Origin: JBEGQX01 sp041180805
GTDB lineage: Bacteria; Planctomycetota; Planctomycetia; Gemmatales; Gemmataceae
Assembly (NCBI GenBank): GCA_041180805.1
Contig: JBEGQX010000235.1
Span: 1-5,106 of the forward strand
Length of the DNA stretch: 5,106 nucleotides
Reading direction: 5' to 3'
Shown here: positions 1 to 5,106 of the stretch, in pieces
Layout of the letters: every line of letters starts with the position of its first letter
Position numbering within the stretch: the first letter of the stretch is position 1
Translations under genes and position numbers: made by a program
Notes under the pieces: generated by a model
The model's input: the letters and a program-made list of their open reading frames with translations, nothing else
Database searches by the model: none
Told to the model about the DNA's origin: nothing

Positions 1-2
1 CG

Positions 3-1049
3 CAGATCATGGTCACATTTTCCCACAACCATTGTGGACCCAGGTTGGGGGATGACCTAATCGATTACTACCCTGTGGATGCGGAGCAGGTTCGGTTGGT
101 GGAGCAATATACCGACCTGAGGATTGAAAAGATGGTGGAACTGGTGGGCAGGGCGCTCGCCGACCTGAAGCCAGCCCGGTTGGAACAGGGAGAAGGTAGA
201 GCGACTTTTGCGGTGAACCGCCGCAATAACAAGGAGGCCGATGTTCCCGCCATGTTGGCAAGGGGTGAAGCCCTGAAAGGCCCGGTGGATCATTCTGTAC
301 CTGTCATGAAGATCACCAGGCCGGATGGTTCCATCGCTGCCATCCTGTTTGGTTATGCGTGTCACCCTACCACGCTAAGTTTCATGAAATGGTGTGGCGA
401 CTATCCGGGATTCGCGCAGCTTGCCATCGAGAAAAAATATCCGGGTGCTGCGGCCATGTTCGTCAACACCTGTGGTGGTGACCAGAACCCGCTACCCCGC
501 AGGACGGTGGAACTGTGCGAGAAGTATGGCAACATGCTGGCAGATGGCGTTTTTGGTGCCATGAATGGTTCCTTCAAGCCTGTTTCACCATCGCTTAAAA
601 TGGCATTCGATCTGGTTCAGCTTCCCTATGAAAAAGTGATGACTGCGGATGATTTGCGGCCACTTACCAAGGATACCAACGCCATCAAGCAGCGTTGGGC
701 CAAACGCATGCTCGAGCATCTTGAGGCGGGCGGCAAATTTCTGCCGCATTATCCCTACCCGCTGCATGTATGGAAACTTGGGGACGATACCACCATGATT
801 GGCATGGGTGCGGAGACTGTGGTGGAATACGCCCTTCGTTTCAAGGCAGCCTATGGCAAAGGCACCTGGGTTCTTGGCTACACCGATGACATGATTTCTT
901 ACATTCCATCCCGAAGGGTCTGGGCAGAGGGTGGCTATGAGGGTGGGTGGAATCTTTATGAATACGGCAGACCAGCCCTAAGGTGGGATGGTAAAATCGA
1001 GGAAATCATCGCAGGCAGAATCGATCGCATGGTATCGGATCTCAAATAG
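3..1049 (+). CDS. Neutral/alkaline ceramidase-family protein, 5'-truncated by window edge
   Basis: This is the C-terminal part of a protein resembling the N-terminal catalytic domain of neutral/alkaline non-lysosomal ceramidases, zinc amidases that cleave N-acyl-sphingosine. The frame is open to the window edge, and the first ATG (position 9) lies just before the SHNHCGP motif that sits inside this domain, so the true start is upstream. Numbering from that ATG, the likely zinc-site residues are retained: H6/H8 in SHNHCGP, H119 in YACHP, E269 in GAET and Y298 in SYIPS. The catalytic-serine loop (GDVSPN-like in classical enzymes) reads GGDQNP at 156-161, with Asn where the nucleophilic Ser would be, so ceramide hydrolysis is uncertain. 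The C-terminal immunoglobulin-like domain of bacterial ceramidases is absent. The stop TAG lies 26 nt before a dead copy of the propeller-gene start, which suggests a former operon. The family call is firm; the substrate is unknown. Confidence 0.85.
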   Translation, partial: QIMVTFSHNHCGPRLGDDLIDYYPVDAEQVRLVEQYTDLRIEKMVELVGRALADLKPARLEQGEGRATFAVNRRNNKEADVPAMLARGEALKGPVDHSVPVMKITRPDGSIAAILFGYACHPTTLSFMKWCGDYPGFAQLAIEKKYPGAAAMFVNTCGGDQNPLPRRTVELCEKYGNMLADGVFGAMNGSFKPVSPSLKMAFDLVQLPYEKVMTADDLRPLTKDTNAIKQRWAKRMLEHLEAGGKFLPHYPYPLHVWKLGDDTTMIGMGAETVVEYALRFKAAYGKGTWVLGYTDDMISYIPSRRVWAEGGYEGGWNLYEYGRPALRWDGKIEEIIAGRIDRMVSDLK

Positions 1050-1114
1050 CTTCAAAAAATCCCGGAGACTTGTTGATGAAGAAGTTTATGTTGGCGGTTG
1101 TGTGGGGTATGTTT
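1014..1114 (+). repeat. 101-bp direct repeat, left copy (gene-junction duplication)
   Basis: It aligns without gaps to 2247-2347 (constant offset 1233) with 8 mismatches by eye. It covers the last 11 ceramidase codons plus TAG, the 26-nt spacer and 13 codons of a propeller-gene start. All 8 mismatches fall in the first 62 bases; the last 39 bases, from the ATG on, are identical. Homology stops sharply on the left at 1014. On the right only a weak in-frame echo (GCACTA...GTT at 1124-1135 against 2354-2365) may continue. Confidence 0.93.
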
Positions 1115-1123
1115 GATGGCTAG
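1076..1123 (+). pseudogene. 5' remnant of a propeller gene (dead signal-peptide start)
   Basis: The ATG at 1076 opens MKKFMLAVVWGMF, identical at the DNA level to the start of the intact propeller gene at 2309. It then diverges to Asp-Gly and a TAG stop at 1121-1123, giving only 15 codons. The ribosome-binding sequence before it (GGAGA at 1064-1068) is slightly weaker than the GGAGG of the intact copy. Past the stop the frame reads Ala-Leu-x-Val, as in the intact signal peptide (Ala-Leu-Asn-Val), so the homology may have decayed gradually. No propeller repeats follow. It sits 26 nt after the ceramidase stop, where an operon partner would start. Confidence 0.8.
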
Positions 1124-1231
1124 GCACTAGTTGTTGATGTGGAATTCTAAAAAAGCAGGTGCTTTATTGTTAAATAATCAAACAATATTCAGATGCTAGG
1201 AAATGTAATTTTAACCCTTACCCAAATTTGC

Positions 1232-1260
1232 TTGACTTTGATACTGCGTTAAGATGTTAT
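1232..1260 (+). promoter_or_regulatory. Candidate sigma-70-type promoter for the DUF1080 gene
   Basis: TTGACT at 1232-1237 (5 of 6 to the -35 consensus) is followed, after exactly 17 bases, by TGTTAT at 1255-1260 (4 of 6 to the -10 consensus). It lies in AT-rich DNA about 80 bases before the DUF1080 start. The position and spacing are right, but AT-rich DNA produces such matches by chance and planctomycete promoters are poorly defined. Confidence 0.35.
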
Positions 1261-1342
1261 GAATTTAAATCCTAATTTTGATGACAATATTTGTTGAGCC
1301 TAGTTGCAAATTTGTCTGCTGAGTGTTTTCAATCGGAGGTAA

Positions 1343-1990
1343 ATGAAAATGTTATATTTTAGACTGCTTGCCATATGGCTTGGTTTAGTTTTGGCTTATG
1401 GAATGGCACCGGCTGGGGATACAAAGGCTGAATTCATTGACCTTATAAAGGCTGATGGCTTAAATGGGTGGCACTTGGTTTCTAGGCCAAAAGATAAGCA
1501 GCCTGCTTCCAAGAAGTCGAATTGGGAGATTAGTGGGGGTGTGTTAACCAACACTTCTGTTGGTCGCCATTTGGCAACTGATACAAAATACCGTGACTTT
1601 GAATTGGAGTTTGAATTTCAAGTTCCTTCTAAATGTAACACTGGACTTTACCTTCGAGGCCGTTATGAACTAAAGCTCAAGGATGCTGATCCTTTGGAAA
1701 CTAAGCCTGAGCAACGTTGTGGTGCTATCTACAATCAGATTGCCCCTACATCTAATGAATTTCTTGGACCTCGGAAATGGAATAAGTGCCGAGTAGTTCT
1801 CCAAGATAACGAAATCACTGTATCGCTCAATGATAAGATTGTGATTGATAAAAAAGAATTAAAAGGCCCCACCGGAGGGACATTTGATGATAAAGAGCGT
1901 GAACCCGGTCCGATTATTCTGCATTCACACCCAGCCGGAGCAGGTATCAAGTATCGTGCTATGAAGATAAAAGCTCTTAAGGAGGATTGA
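1343..1990 (+). CDS. Secreted DUF1080 (3-keto-disaccharide hydrolase family) protein
   Basis: A 215-residue protein of the DUF1080 fold, a concanavalin-like beta-sandwich widespread in Planctomycetes and linked to 3-keto-glycoside hydrolysis or carbohydrate binding. The N-terminus is a signal peptide: a hydrophobic stretch at about 4-20, with cleavage probably near APAG at 22-25. Family landmarks follow in order: FIDLI..DGLNGW (31-43), WEISGGVL (61-68), HLAT (76-79), DFELEFEF (85-92), NTGLYLRGRYEL (99-110), CGAIY (126-130), KWN (145-147), and the closing GIKYRAMKIK (201-210). The domain is complete and the length is normal for a single-domain member. GGAGG at 1335-1339 lies 3 nt before the ATG at 1343 and 9 nt before a second ATG at 1349, so the start may be two codons later. 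The gene is clearly AT-richer than both neighbours and lies alone between the 101-bp repeats, suggesting separate acquisition. The substrate is not determinable. Confidence 0.87.
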   Translation: MKMLYFRLLAIWLGLVLAYGMAPAGDTKAEFIDLIKADGLNGWHLVSRPKDKQPASKKSNWEISGGVLTNTSVGRHLATDTKYRDFELEFEFQVPSKCNTGLYLRGRYELKLKDADPLETKPEQRCGAIYNQIAPTSNEFLGPRKWNKCRVVLQDNEITVSLNDKIVIDKKELKGPTGGTFDDKEREPGPIILHSHPAGAGIKYRAMKIKALKED

Positions 1991-2246
1991 CACTTAAATG
2001 AGGTAAATAGTGTCCTGTATGCTCTTAGTCTTCAATAATTTGCAAATCATGTAATTATCTTAATTTTTTGTTAAGGATTTACAAATATCAATAAGCTGGT
2101 GGGTGATATTTTGGTCGTTGCCCATGTGAAATTTCGCATGGAGTGATACTTCCCGCTTTGCTAAATCAGACTTCAAAATAGATTTGGTGGAATTCCCAAT
2201 GAAATTTTTACCACAGATAATTTGCGATCCCTAACCATAGGTGTTT

Positions 2247-2282
2247 GGCAGAATCAATCGCATAATATCGGATCTCAAATAA
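2247..2282 (+). pseudogene. 3' scar of the ceramidase gene
   Basis: Twelve codons, reading GRINRIISDLK and TAA, correspond to GRIDRMVSDLK and TAG at the end of the ceramidase gene (1014-1049). No further ceramidase sequence is recognisable upstream, where the same frame is closed by TAG at 2238-2240. It marks where the ceramidase gene once ended directly before the propeller gene. Confidence 0.75.
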
Positions 2283-2296
2283 CTTCAAAAAATCCC

Positions 2297-2301
2297 GGAG
2301 G
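2297..2301 (+). promoter_or_regulatory. Ribosome binding site deciding the propeller start
   Basis: GGAGG at 2297-2301 is 7 nt before the ATG at 2309, an ideal spacing, and only 1 nt before the in-frame ATG at 2303. This fixes the start at 2309. It also rules out the in-frame TTG at 2222, whose extra residues come from out-of-frame reading of the ceramidase scar. Confidence 0.75.
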
Positions 2302-2308
2302 CATGATA

Positions 2309-3688
2309 ATGAAGAAGTTTATGTTGGCGGTTGTGTGGGGTATGTTTTTTTCAGCACTGAATGTTCTTCATGCCCAGCAGGAAAATCTCACCGTTCCAGA
2401 GTTTGAATGGGTGGCCACCGCCGCGGGTAAGCTGCACGACAAGGTTCGCTGCATTTGCACCGACCCGCAGGGCAATATATTTCTTACCGGAGAGTTCACC
2501 GGCACCACCACTTTTGGCGCCCATGTGCTGACCAGCGCTGGTGGCATGGACTTCTTTGTGGCAAAGGTTGACCCCGCGGGAAAGTTTCTTTGGGTGAAAA
2601 GTGGTGGCGGCGACAAAATTGACCGCGGCTATGGCATCAGTGCCGACAGGGATGGCAATTGCTATGTCACAGGTCATTATCAAAGTGCAGAGGCAATTTT
2701 TGATGGCAGGAAAATTTCCAACCAGGGGGATTACGACATTTTTATTGCCAAGTATGATTCTTCGGGAATGCTGCTTTGGCTGAAGCATGGCGGTGGCAAA
2801 GGTTACGACTACGGCCATGGCATTGCCGTGAATGACAGCGGCAATGTCTTTGTCACGGGTGCTATTGTTGGCGAGGGCTTGATGGATGGAGTAAGCATTG
2901 GTTCGGATGGCCCTGCCCATGTTTTCTGCACCATGTTGAACACGGATGGAAAAATCATGTGGAACCAGGTTGCTTCTGGCAAGGGCAACAGCAGTGGCCA
3001 CGGGGTTGCCGTCGATAAGCAAGGCAAATGCTATGTCGGTGGACATACCGGCGGTGCTGGAGCTTTTGCGGGCAAACCCCTCACCAACATCTCTGGCAGG
3101 GATGTTCTAATAGCCTGCCTGGATTCCAGGGGAAAACTGGAATGGCTTCATGAGGGCCGGGGCAGTGGGCCCATGATTCATGAAATTGCCTGCGATTCCA
3201 GGGGAAATGTCTGGGCTTCCGGAATGTTCAAGGGCGAATGGAAACTTCCAGAAAAAACGGTGCCCAGCGCAGGCGACAGCGATATTTTGCTTATGCACCT
3301 GGATGCGCGGGGGAACCTTAAATGGACAAAATCTGCGGGTGGCAAGGGAATTGATTACGGCCTGGGGATTGTTTCAGATGAGGAGGGCAACTCGTATGTA
3401 TGCGGGTCTTTTCAGGCAACCATGCTATTTGAGGGTGCTGAAAAAACTTCAACGGGTGGCGGAGATATTTATGTTGCCAGCTTTGATTCCAAGGGCGCGT
3501 TGAAATGGTTTACGCAGGTTCAGGGAAAAGCCACCGATCATGCCTACACCATAGCCAGGGATTCTTCAGGCAATCTGTTCTTTTCAGGGGCTTGCAGTGG
3601 CCCGGCCACCTTTGGCAAACATGCCATCCCCAATCAGGGTAGCAACGATATTTACCTGGCGAAAATCAGGAGCCCCAAAAAGAAGTAA
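2309..3688 (+). CDS. Secreted seven-bladed SBBP-type beta-propeller protein
   Basis: A 459-residue exported protein. It starts with a signal peptide: MKK, a hydrophobic core, and probable cleavage after HA at 21-22. The rest is seven repeats of about 61 residues in the SBBP pattern: D..GN.yvtG.f.g...F, then a G..DIf.ak.D..G.l.W segment, then a Gly-rich turn. A Trp marks each repeat at residues 34, 95, 157, 218, 279, 339 and 400, a spacing of 60-62. The seventh repeat (about 401-459) ends without a Trp; the N-terminal strand around W34 probably completes that blade, the usual closure of a propeller. No enzymatic domain, anchor or sorting tail is visible, and the C-terminus is basic (SPKKK). 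Such proteins are likely extracellular binding scaffolds; the ligand is unknown. It was probably once cotranscribed with the ceramidase gene. The AT-rich insert now separates them, so its present promoter is unclear. Confidence 0.85.
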   Translation: MKKFMLAVVWGMFFSALNVLHAQQENLTVPEFEWVATAAGKLHDKVRCICTDPQGNIFLTGEFTGTTTFGAHVLTSAGGMDFFVAKVDPAGKFLWVKSGGGDKIDRGYGISADRDGNCYVTGHYQSAEAIFDGRKISNQGDYDIFIAKYDSSGMLLWLKHGGGKGYDYGHGIAVNDSGNVFVTGAIVGEGLMDGVSIGSDGPAHVFCTMLNTDGKIMWNQVASGKGNSSGHGVAVDKQGKCYVGGHTGGAGAFAGKPLTNISGRDVLIACLDSRGKLEWLHEGRGSGPMIHEIACDSRGNVWASGMFKGEWKLPEKTVPSAGDSDILLMHLDARGNLKWTKSAGGKGIDYGLGIVSDEEGNSYVCGSFQATMLFEGAEKTSTGGGDIYVASFDSKGALKWFTQVQGKATDHAYTIARDSSGNLFFSGACSGPATFGKHAIPNQGSNDIYLAKIRSPKKK

Positions 3689-3699
3689 GGCTCCTTTTT
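3668..3699 (+). terminator. Probable intrinsic terminator of the propeller gene
   Basis: AGGAGCC (3668-3674) pairs with GGCTCCT (3689-3695) around a 14-base loop, with a run of five T at 3695-3699. The left arm and loop lie inside the last codons and stop of the propeller gene. On the minus strand the same hairpin is followed by GATTTT, so it may also stop transcripts from the converging nucleotidyltransferase gene, which ends 21 nt away. Confidence 0.6.
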
Positions 3700-3709
3700 C
3701 TAACGGCTT

Positions 3710-4159
3710 TTATGGCAGGTTCTCCAGGTCGTTTAAATCCTTGAACCTTCCCGCAGCCTTCTTGTTGACCCTTAATTTTTCAAGATTAATAATGGGAATT
3801 TCAATTTCTTCAATTGTTCCAATAATTCGGCTTTGATGACAATCCTCAAAATCAACTCCCGAGATGGTTGTTGCTATCTCGATACGATAGGGGGGATTCC
3901 CCATCCGAATAATTTGTTCTTCCTTTAGGAAAAGCACAGGAGTCAAATTTGGCAGATCAAAGCCCAATTCTTTTAATACTAGAACAATTTTTTGAGCATT
4001 CGCTTTCTCCATCGCTACCCAAATGTCTATATCTCCCGTTGCCCTGGGGTAACCGTGATAAGCAACCGCGTAGCCGCCAATTAAAAGGTATTTAACTCCG
4101 TTGGCGTTCAACAACTTCAAGAACTCTCTGAAGTCTGGCGGTAGATGGATCGTAGCCAT
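3710..4159 (-). CDS. Minimal nucleotidyltransferase-fold protein (toxin-antitoxin-like pair)
   Basis: A 149-residue protein with the minimal nucleotidyltransferase signature. The segment LLIGGYAVAYHG at 25-36 leads to YPRATGDIDI, with GG at 28-29 and the metal-binding pair D43/D45. E94 in the RIEI segment is a candidate third acidic residue, and K134, R138, D141 and D144 (NKKAAGRFKDLNDLE) form the conserved tail. Known relatives transfer nucleotides to RNA or proteins, including AbiEii-like and MNT-type members; the target here is unknown. The frame is open up to an ATG at 4243, but MATIHLPPDF (ATG at 4159) is the usual beginning for these proteins. The extra 28 codons overlap the upstream gene, and only a weak AGG 10 nt ahead supports the chosen start. 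It overlaps the small partner gene by 68 bp, so translation is probably coupled. It converges on the propeller gene. Confidence 0.8.
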   Translation of the reverse strand: MATIHLPPDFREFLKLLNANGVKYLLIGGYAVAYHGYPRATGDIDIWVAMEKANAQKIVLVLKELGFDLPNLTPVLFLKEEQIIRMGNPPYRIEIATTISGVDFEDCHQSRIIGTIEEIEIPIINLEKLRVNKKAAGRFKDLNDLENLP

Positions 4160-4280
4160 AGTTGATTTGCCTGAGGATTTCCAAAGCTTGAAGTCTTTCC
4201 AAAGGTGTTTTGGAAAGCCAGAATTCTTTTTCTGTAGCCCCATCTTTGAGAGATGAAACAGAAAAAGCGGTCTTGTCCAT
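4092..4280 (-). CDS. Small conserved partner protein of the nucleotidyltransferase
   Basis: A 62-residue protein beginning MDKTAF and containing the pattern FWLSKTPLERLQALEILRQ, then the tail RLQRVLEVVE. From memory, small proteins with this plan (MDKTxF, then W.sKTP.ERL.a...lr) recur directly upstream of nucleotidyltransferases of the following type in many environmental bacteria, with no established function. It is predicted mostly helical and soluble. The start at 4280 is chosen because MDKT fits that pattern, but no Shine-Dalgarno sequence precedes it. An ATG at 4316 has GAAAGG 8 nt upstream and would add 12 residues. The gene overlaps the nucleotidyltransferase start by 68 bp in a different frame. 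It may be an antitoxin or cofactor; this is inference from context. Confidence 0.7.
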   Translation of the reverse strand: MDKTAFSVSSLKDGATEKEFWLSKTPLERLQALEILRQINYGYDPSTARLQRVLEVVERQRS

Positions 4281-4490
4281 TTTGATGGAATTGACGGTAT
4301 TCATACCATTCAGCATACCAAAAACCTTTCCCTGCAATCACCTTATTGTGTGAAAGGTTATGAAGTTTAAGGGATATCACGCATGGAATTGGTGGTTTTG
4401 CTGGAATTGGACTCTATTTTTGCTTAGGCTAGCGGATGGAATTAAACCTGCCTTGAATGTGCTCATTCTTTCGGAAACGGGAATATTCTC

Positions 4491-5106
4491 ATGAAGCGAA
4501 AATTGATTGCTGGTGTGCTTTCGACATTTACCCTTGGTGTGCTTGCTGTGACTGCTGCCGAGGTGGTTCCGCAGGATGCCAGGCTGAATCCCCCGAAGGA
4601 TTTGAATGGTTATTTCCCCTTTACCCCGCCAACAGACAAGGCATCGTGGGACAAGCGCGCTGATTTTGTACGCAGGCAGATTCTGGTTTCCCAGGGTCTT
4701 TGGCCCATGCCCACAAAATCGCCCTTGAACACAGTGATTCATGGCAAAATTGAGCGCCCGGATTACATCGTGGAAAAAGTCTATTTTGAAAGTGCTCCTG
4801 GGTTTTATGTAACAGGCAACCTTTACAAGCCACGCAATATCAAAGGCAAGGCTCCCGGTGTGATGTTTGCCCATGGCCATTGGAAAGATGCCCGTTTAAG
4901 CATTGCTGCGCCAGAGGCGGTTTTGAAGGAAATTTCTATTGGGGCTGAAAGGTTTGAGAAAGGTGGCAAGAGCATTTTTCAGGCGATGTGTGTGCAGCTT
5001 GCGCGCATGGGTTGCGTGGTATGGCAGTGGGATATGTTAAGCGATTCCGATTCCATACAGATTCCACGCGAAGTGGTGCACACCTTTGCCAAGCAGCGCC
5101 CTGAAA
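4491..5106 (+). CDS. Secreted alpha/beta-hydrolase (acetylxylan-esterase-like), 3'-truncated by window edge
   Basis: The frame is open from the ATG at 4491 to the window edge: 205 complete codons, with no stop. It starts with a signal peptide (MKRK, hydrophobic core 5-20, cleavage near VTAA at 20-23). A region typical of planctomycete secreted esterases follows: the helix DKRADFVRRQILVSQGLWPMP (54-74), HGKI (84-87), and YFES.PGFYVTGNLYKP (98-114), which opens the alpha/beta-hydrolase core. HGHW at 128-131 fits the oxyanion-hole region, and VVWQWDMLSDSDS (176-188) matches the strand before the nucleophile elbow. The catalytic Ser, Asp and His would lie beyond the window. GGGA at 4479-4482, 8 nt upstream, is a modest ribosome binding site. 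The probable role is deacetylation or ester hydrolysis of polysaccharides outside the cytoplasm; the substrate is unknown. It is divergent from the small minus-strand gene and starts about 210 bp from it. Confidence 0.82.
   Translation, partial: MKRKLIAGVLSTFTLGVLAVTAAEVVPQDARLNPPKDLNGYFPFTPPTDKASWDKRADFVRRQILVSQGLWPMPTKSPLNTVIHGKIERPDYIVEKVYFESAPGFYVTGNLYKPRNIKGKAPGVMFAHGHWKDARLSIAAPEAVLKEISIGAERFEKGGKSIFQAMCVQLARMGCVVWQWDMLSDSDSIQIPREVVHTFAKQRPE

Larger units (their letters stand above)
1115..2246. other. AT-rich insert bracketed by the 101-bp direct repeats
   Basis: The 1132 bp between the two repeat copies differ in composition from both flanks. A hand count of four 60-base stretches (from 1561, 1621, 1801 and 1861) gives about 95 G+C of 240, against about 128 of 240 in four stretches of the propeller gene (from 2461, 2581, 2821 and 3301). 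The segment carries a single gene (DUF1080) with a candidate promoter and ribosome binding site. No transposase, integrase or clear terminal inverted repeat was found. It could have arrived by single-crossover integration of a circle sharing the 101-bp junction, by break repair, or by tandem duplication followed by loss and replacement. Confidence 0.6.
1991..2308 (+). other. AT-rich intergenic region ending in the repeat scar
   Basis: No gene was recognised in these 318 bases. A 6-bp inverted repeat (GACACT at 1989-1994, AGTGTC at 2009-2014) follows the DUF1080 stop, but no T-run follows it, so it is not a convincing terminator. From 2247 the sequence is the right 101-bp repeat. It includes 11 former ceramidase codons reading GRINRIISDLK and a TAA (2247-2282), directly preceded in that frame by a TAG at 2238-2240, so this is a scar and not a gene. 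Confidence 0.7.
2247..2347 (+). repeat. 101-bp direct repeat, right copy (gene-junction duplication)
   Basis: This is the partner of 1014-1114. In the ceramidase-tail part it differs from the left copy at four positions, all G on the left and A here (Asp to Asn, Met to Ile, Val to Ile, TAG to TAA). Four further differences lie in the spacer. This copy supplies the working ribosome binding site and start of the propeller gene. Confidence 0.93.

Noticed and set aside
1152..1165. Small hairpin AAAGC/GCTTT as a terminator for the ceramidase transcript
   Set aside because: The stem is only 5 bp, mostly A-T, with a broken T tail. Too weak to call.
1989..2014. GACACT/AGTGTC inverted repeat as a terminator or operator after the DUF1080 gene
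   Set aside because: A 6-bp stem with a 14-base AT-rich loop and no T-run. Suggestive only.
1139..2195. Short direct repeat GTGGAATTC at 1139-1147 and 2187-2195 near the inner ends of the insert
   Set aside because: Nine bases at a different offset (1048) from the main repeat (1233); probably coincidence.
1115..2238. Possible terminal inverted repeats of the insert (ATGGCTAGGCAC at 1116-1127 and, inverted, around 2227-2238)
   Set aside because: Only 9 of 12 bases match, and the two arms lie at unequal distances from the repeat borders. This is within chance expectation.
2351..3046. Long minus-strand open frame opposite the propeller gene
   Set aside because: It mirrors the codon periodicity of the repeat protein, lacks a ribosome binding site and resembles no family I know.
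4383..4427. Short plus-strand frame of 14 codons upstream of the esterase
   Set aside because: No ribosome binding site and no recognisable peptide.
4377..4880. Minus-strand open frame of about 167 codons opposite the esterase start
   Set aside because: The plus strand encodes a clear signal peptide and esterase motifs here. The minus-strand translation is Cys- and His-rich with no domain character.

Overview
The window reads as a chromosomal segment of a Planctomycetes-type bacterium of moderate GC, possibly Gemmataceae-like. This is an inference from gene content: secreted proteins typical of that phylum (a DUF1080 protein, a neutral-ceramidase-like protein, a seven-repeat SBBP propeller, a large secreted esterase) and a nucleotidyltransferase pair common in environmental genomes. 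No rRNA, tRNA, CRISPR array or transposase gene was seen.

Layout. Positions 3-1049 (+) hold the C-terminal part of a neutral/alkaline ceramidase-family protein whose start lies outside the window. Positions 1343-1990 (+) hold a small secreted DUF1080 (3-keto-disaccharide hydrolase family) protein, in an AT-rich stretch with its own plausible promoter. Positions 2309-3688 (+) encode a secreted beta-propeller with seven repeats of about 61 residues, ending in a likely hairpin terminator. On the minus strand, 4280-4092 and 4159-3710 are an overlapping pair: a 62-residue protein and a 149-residue minimal nucleotidyltransferase. From 4491 to the window edge (+) lies the N-terminal part of a secreted alpha/beta-hydrolase (acetylxylan-esterase-like).

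The most unusual structure is a 101-bp direct repeat (1014-1114 and 2247-2347, 93 of 101 bases identical, no gaps) that brackets the AT-rich DUF1080 segment. Each copy spans the same gene junction: the last 11 codons and stop of the ceramidase gene, a 26-nt spacer with a ribosome binding site, and the first 13 codons of the propeller gene. The left copy has the intact ceramidase end and a dead propeller start that stops after 15 codons. The right copy has the intact propeller start and a scar of the ceramidase end. The simplest reading is that ceramidase and propeller genes were once adjacent in an operon, and that about 1.13 kb of compositionally different DNA carrying the DUF1080 gene became lodged at the junction, duplicating it.

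Functionally, the four plus-strand genes look like exported enzymes or surface proteins for lipid or polysaccharide breakdown. They need not form one pathway. The minus-strand pair is a separate unit of unknown role, possibly toxin-antitoxin-like.
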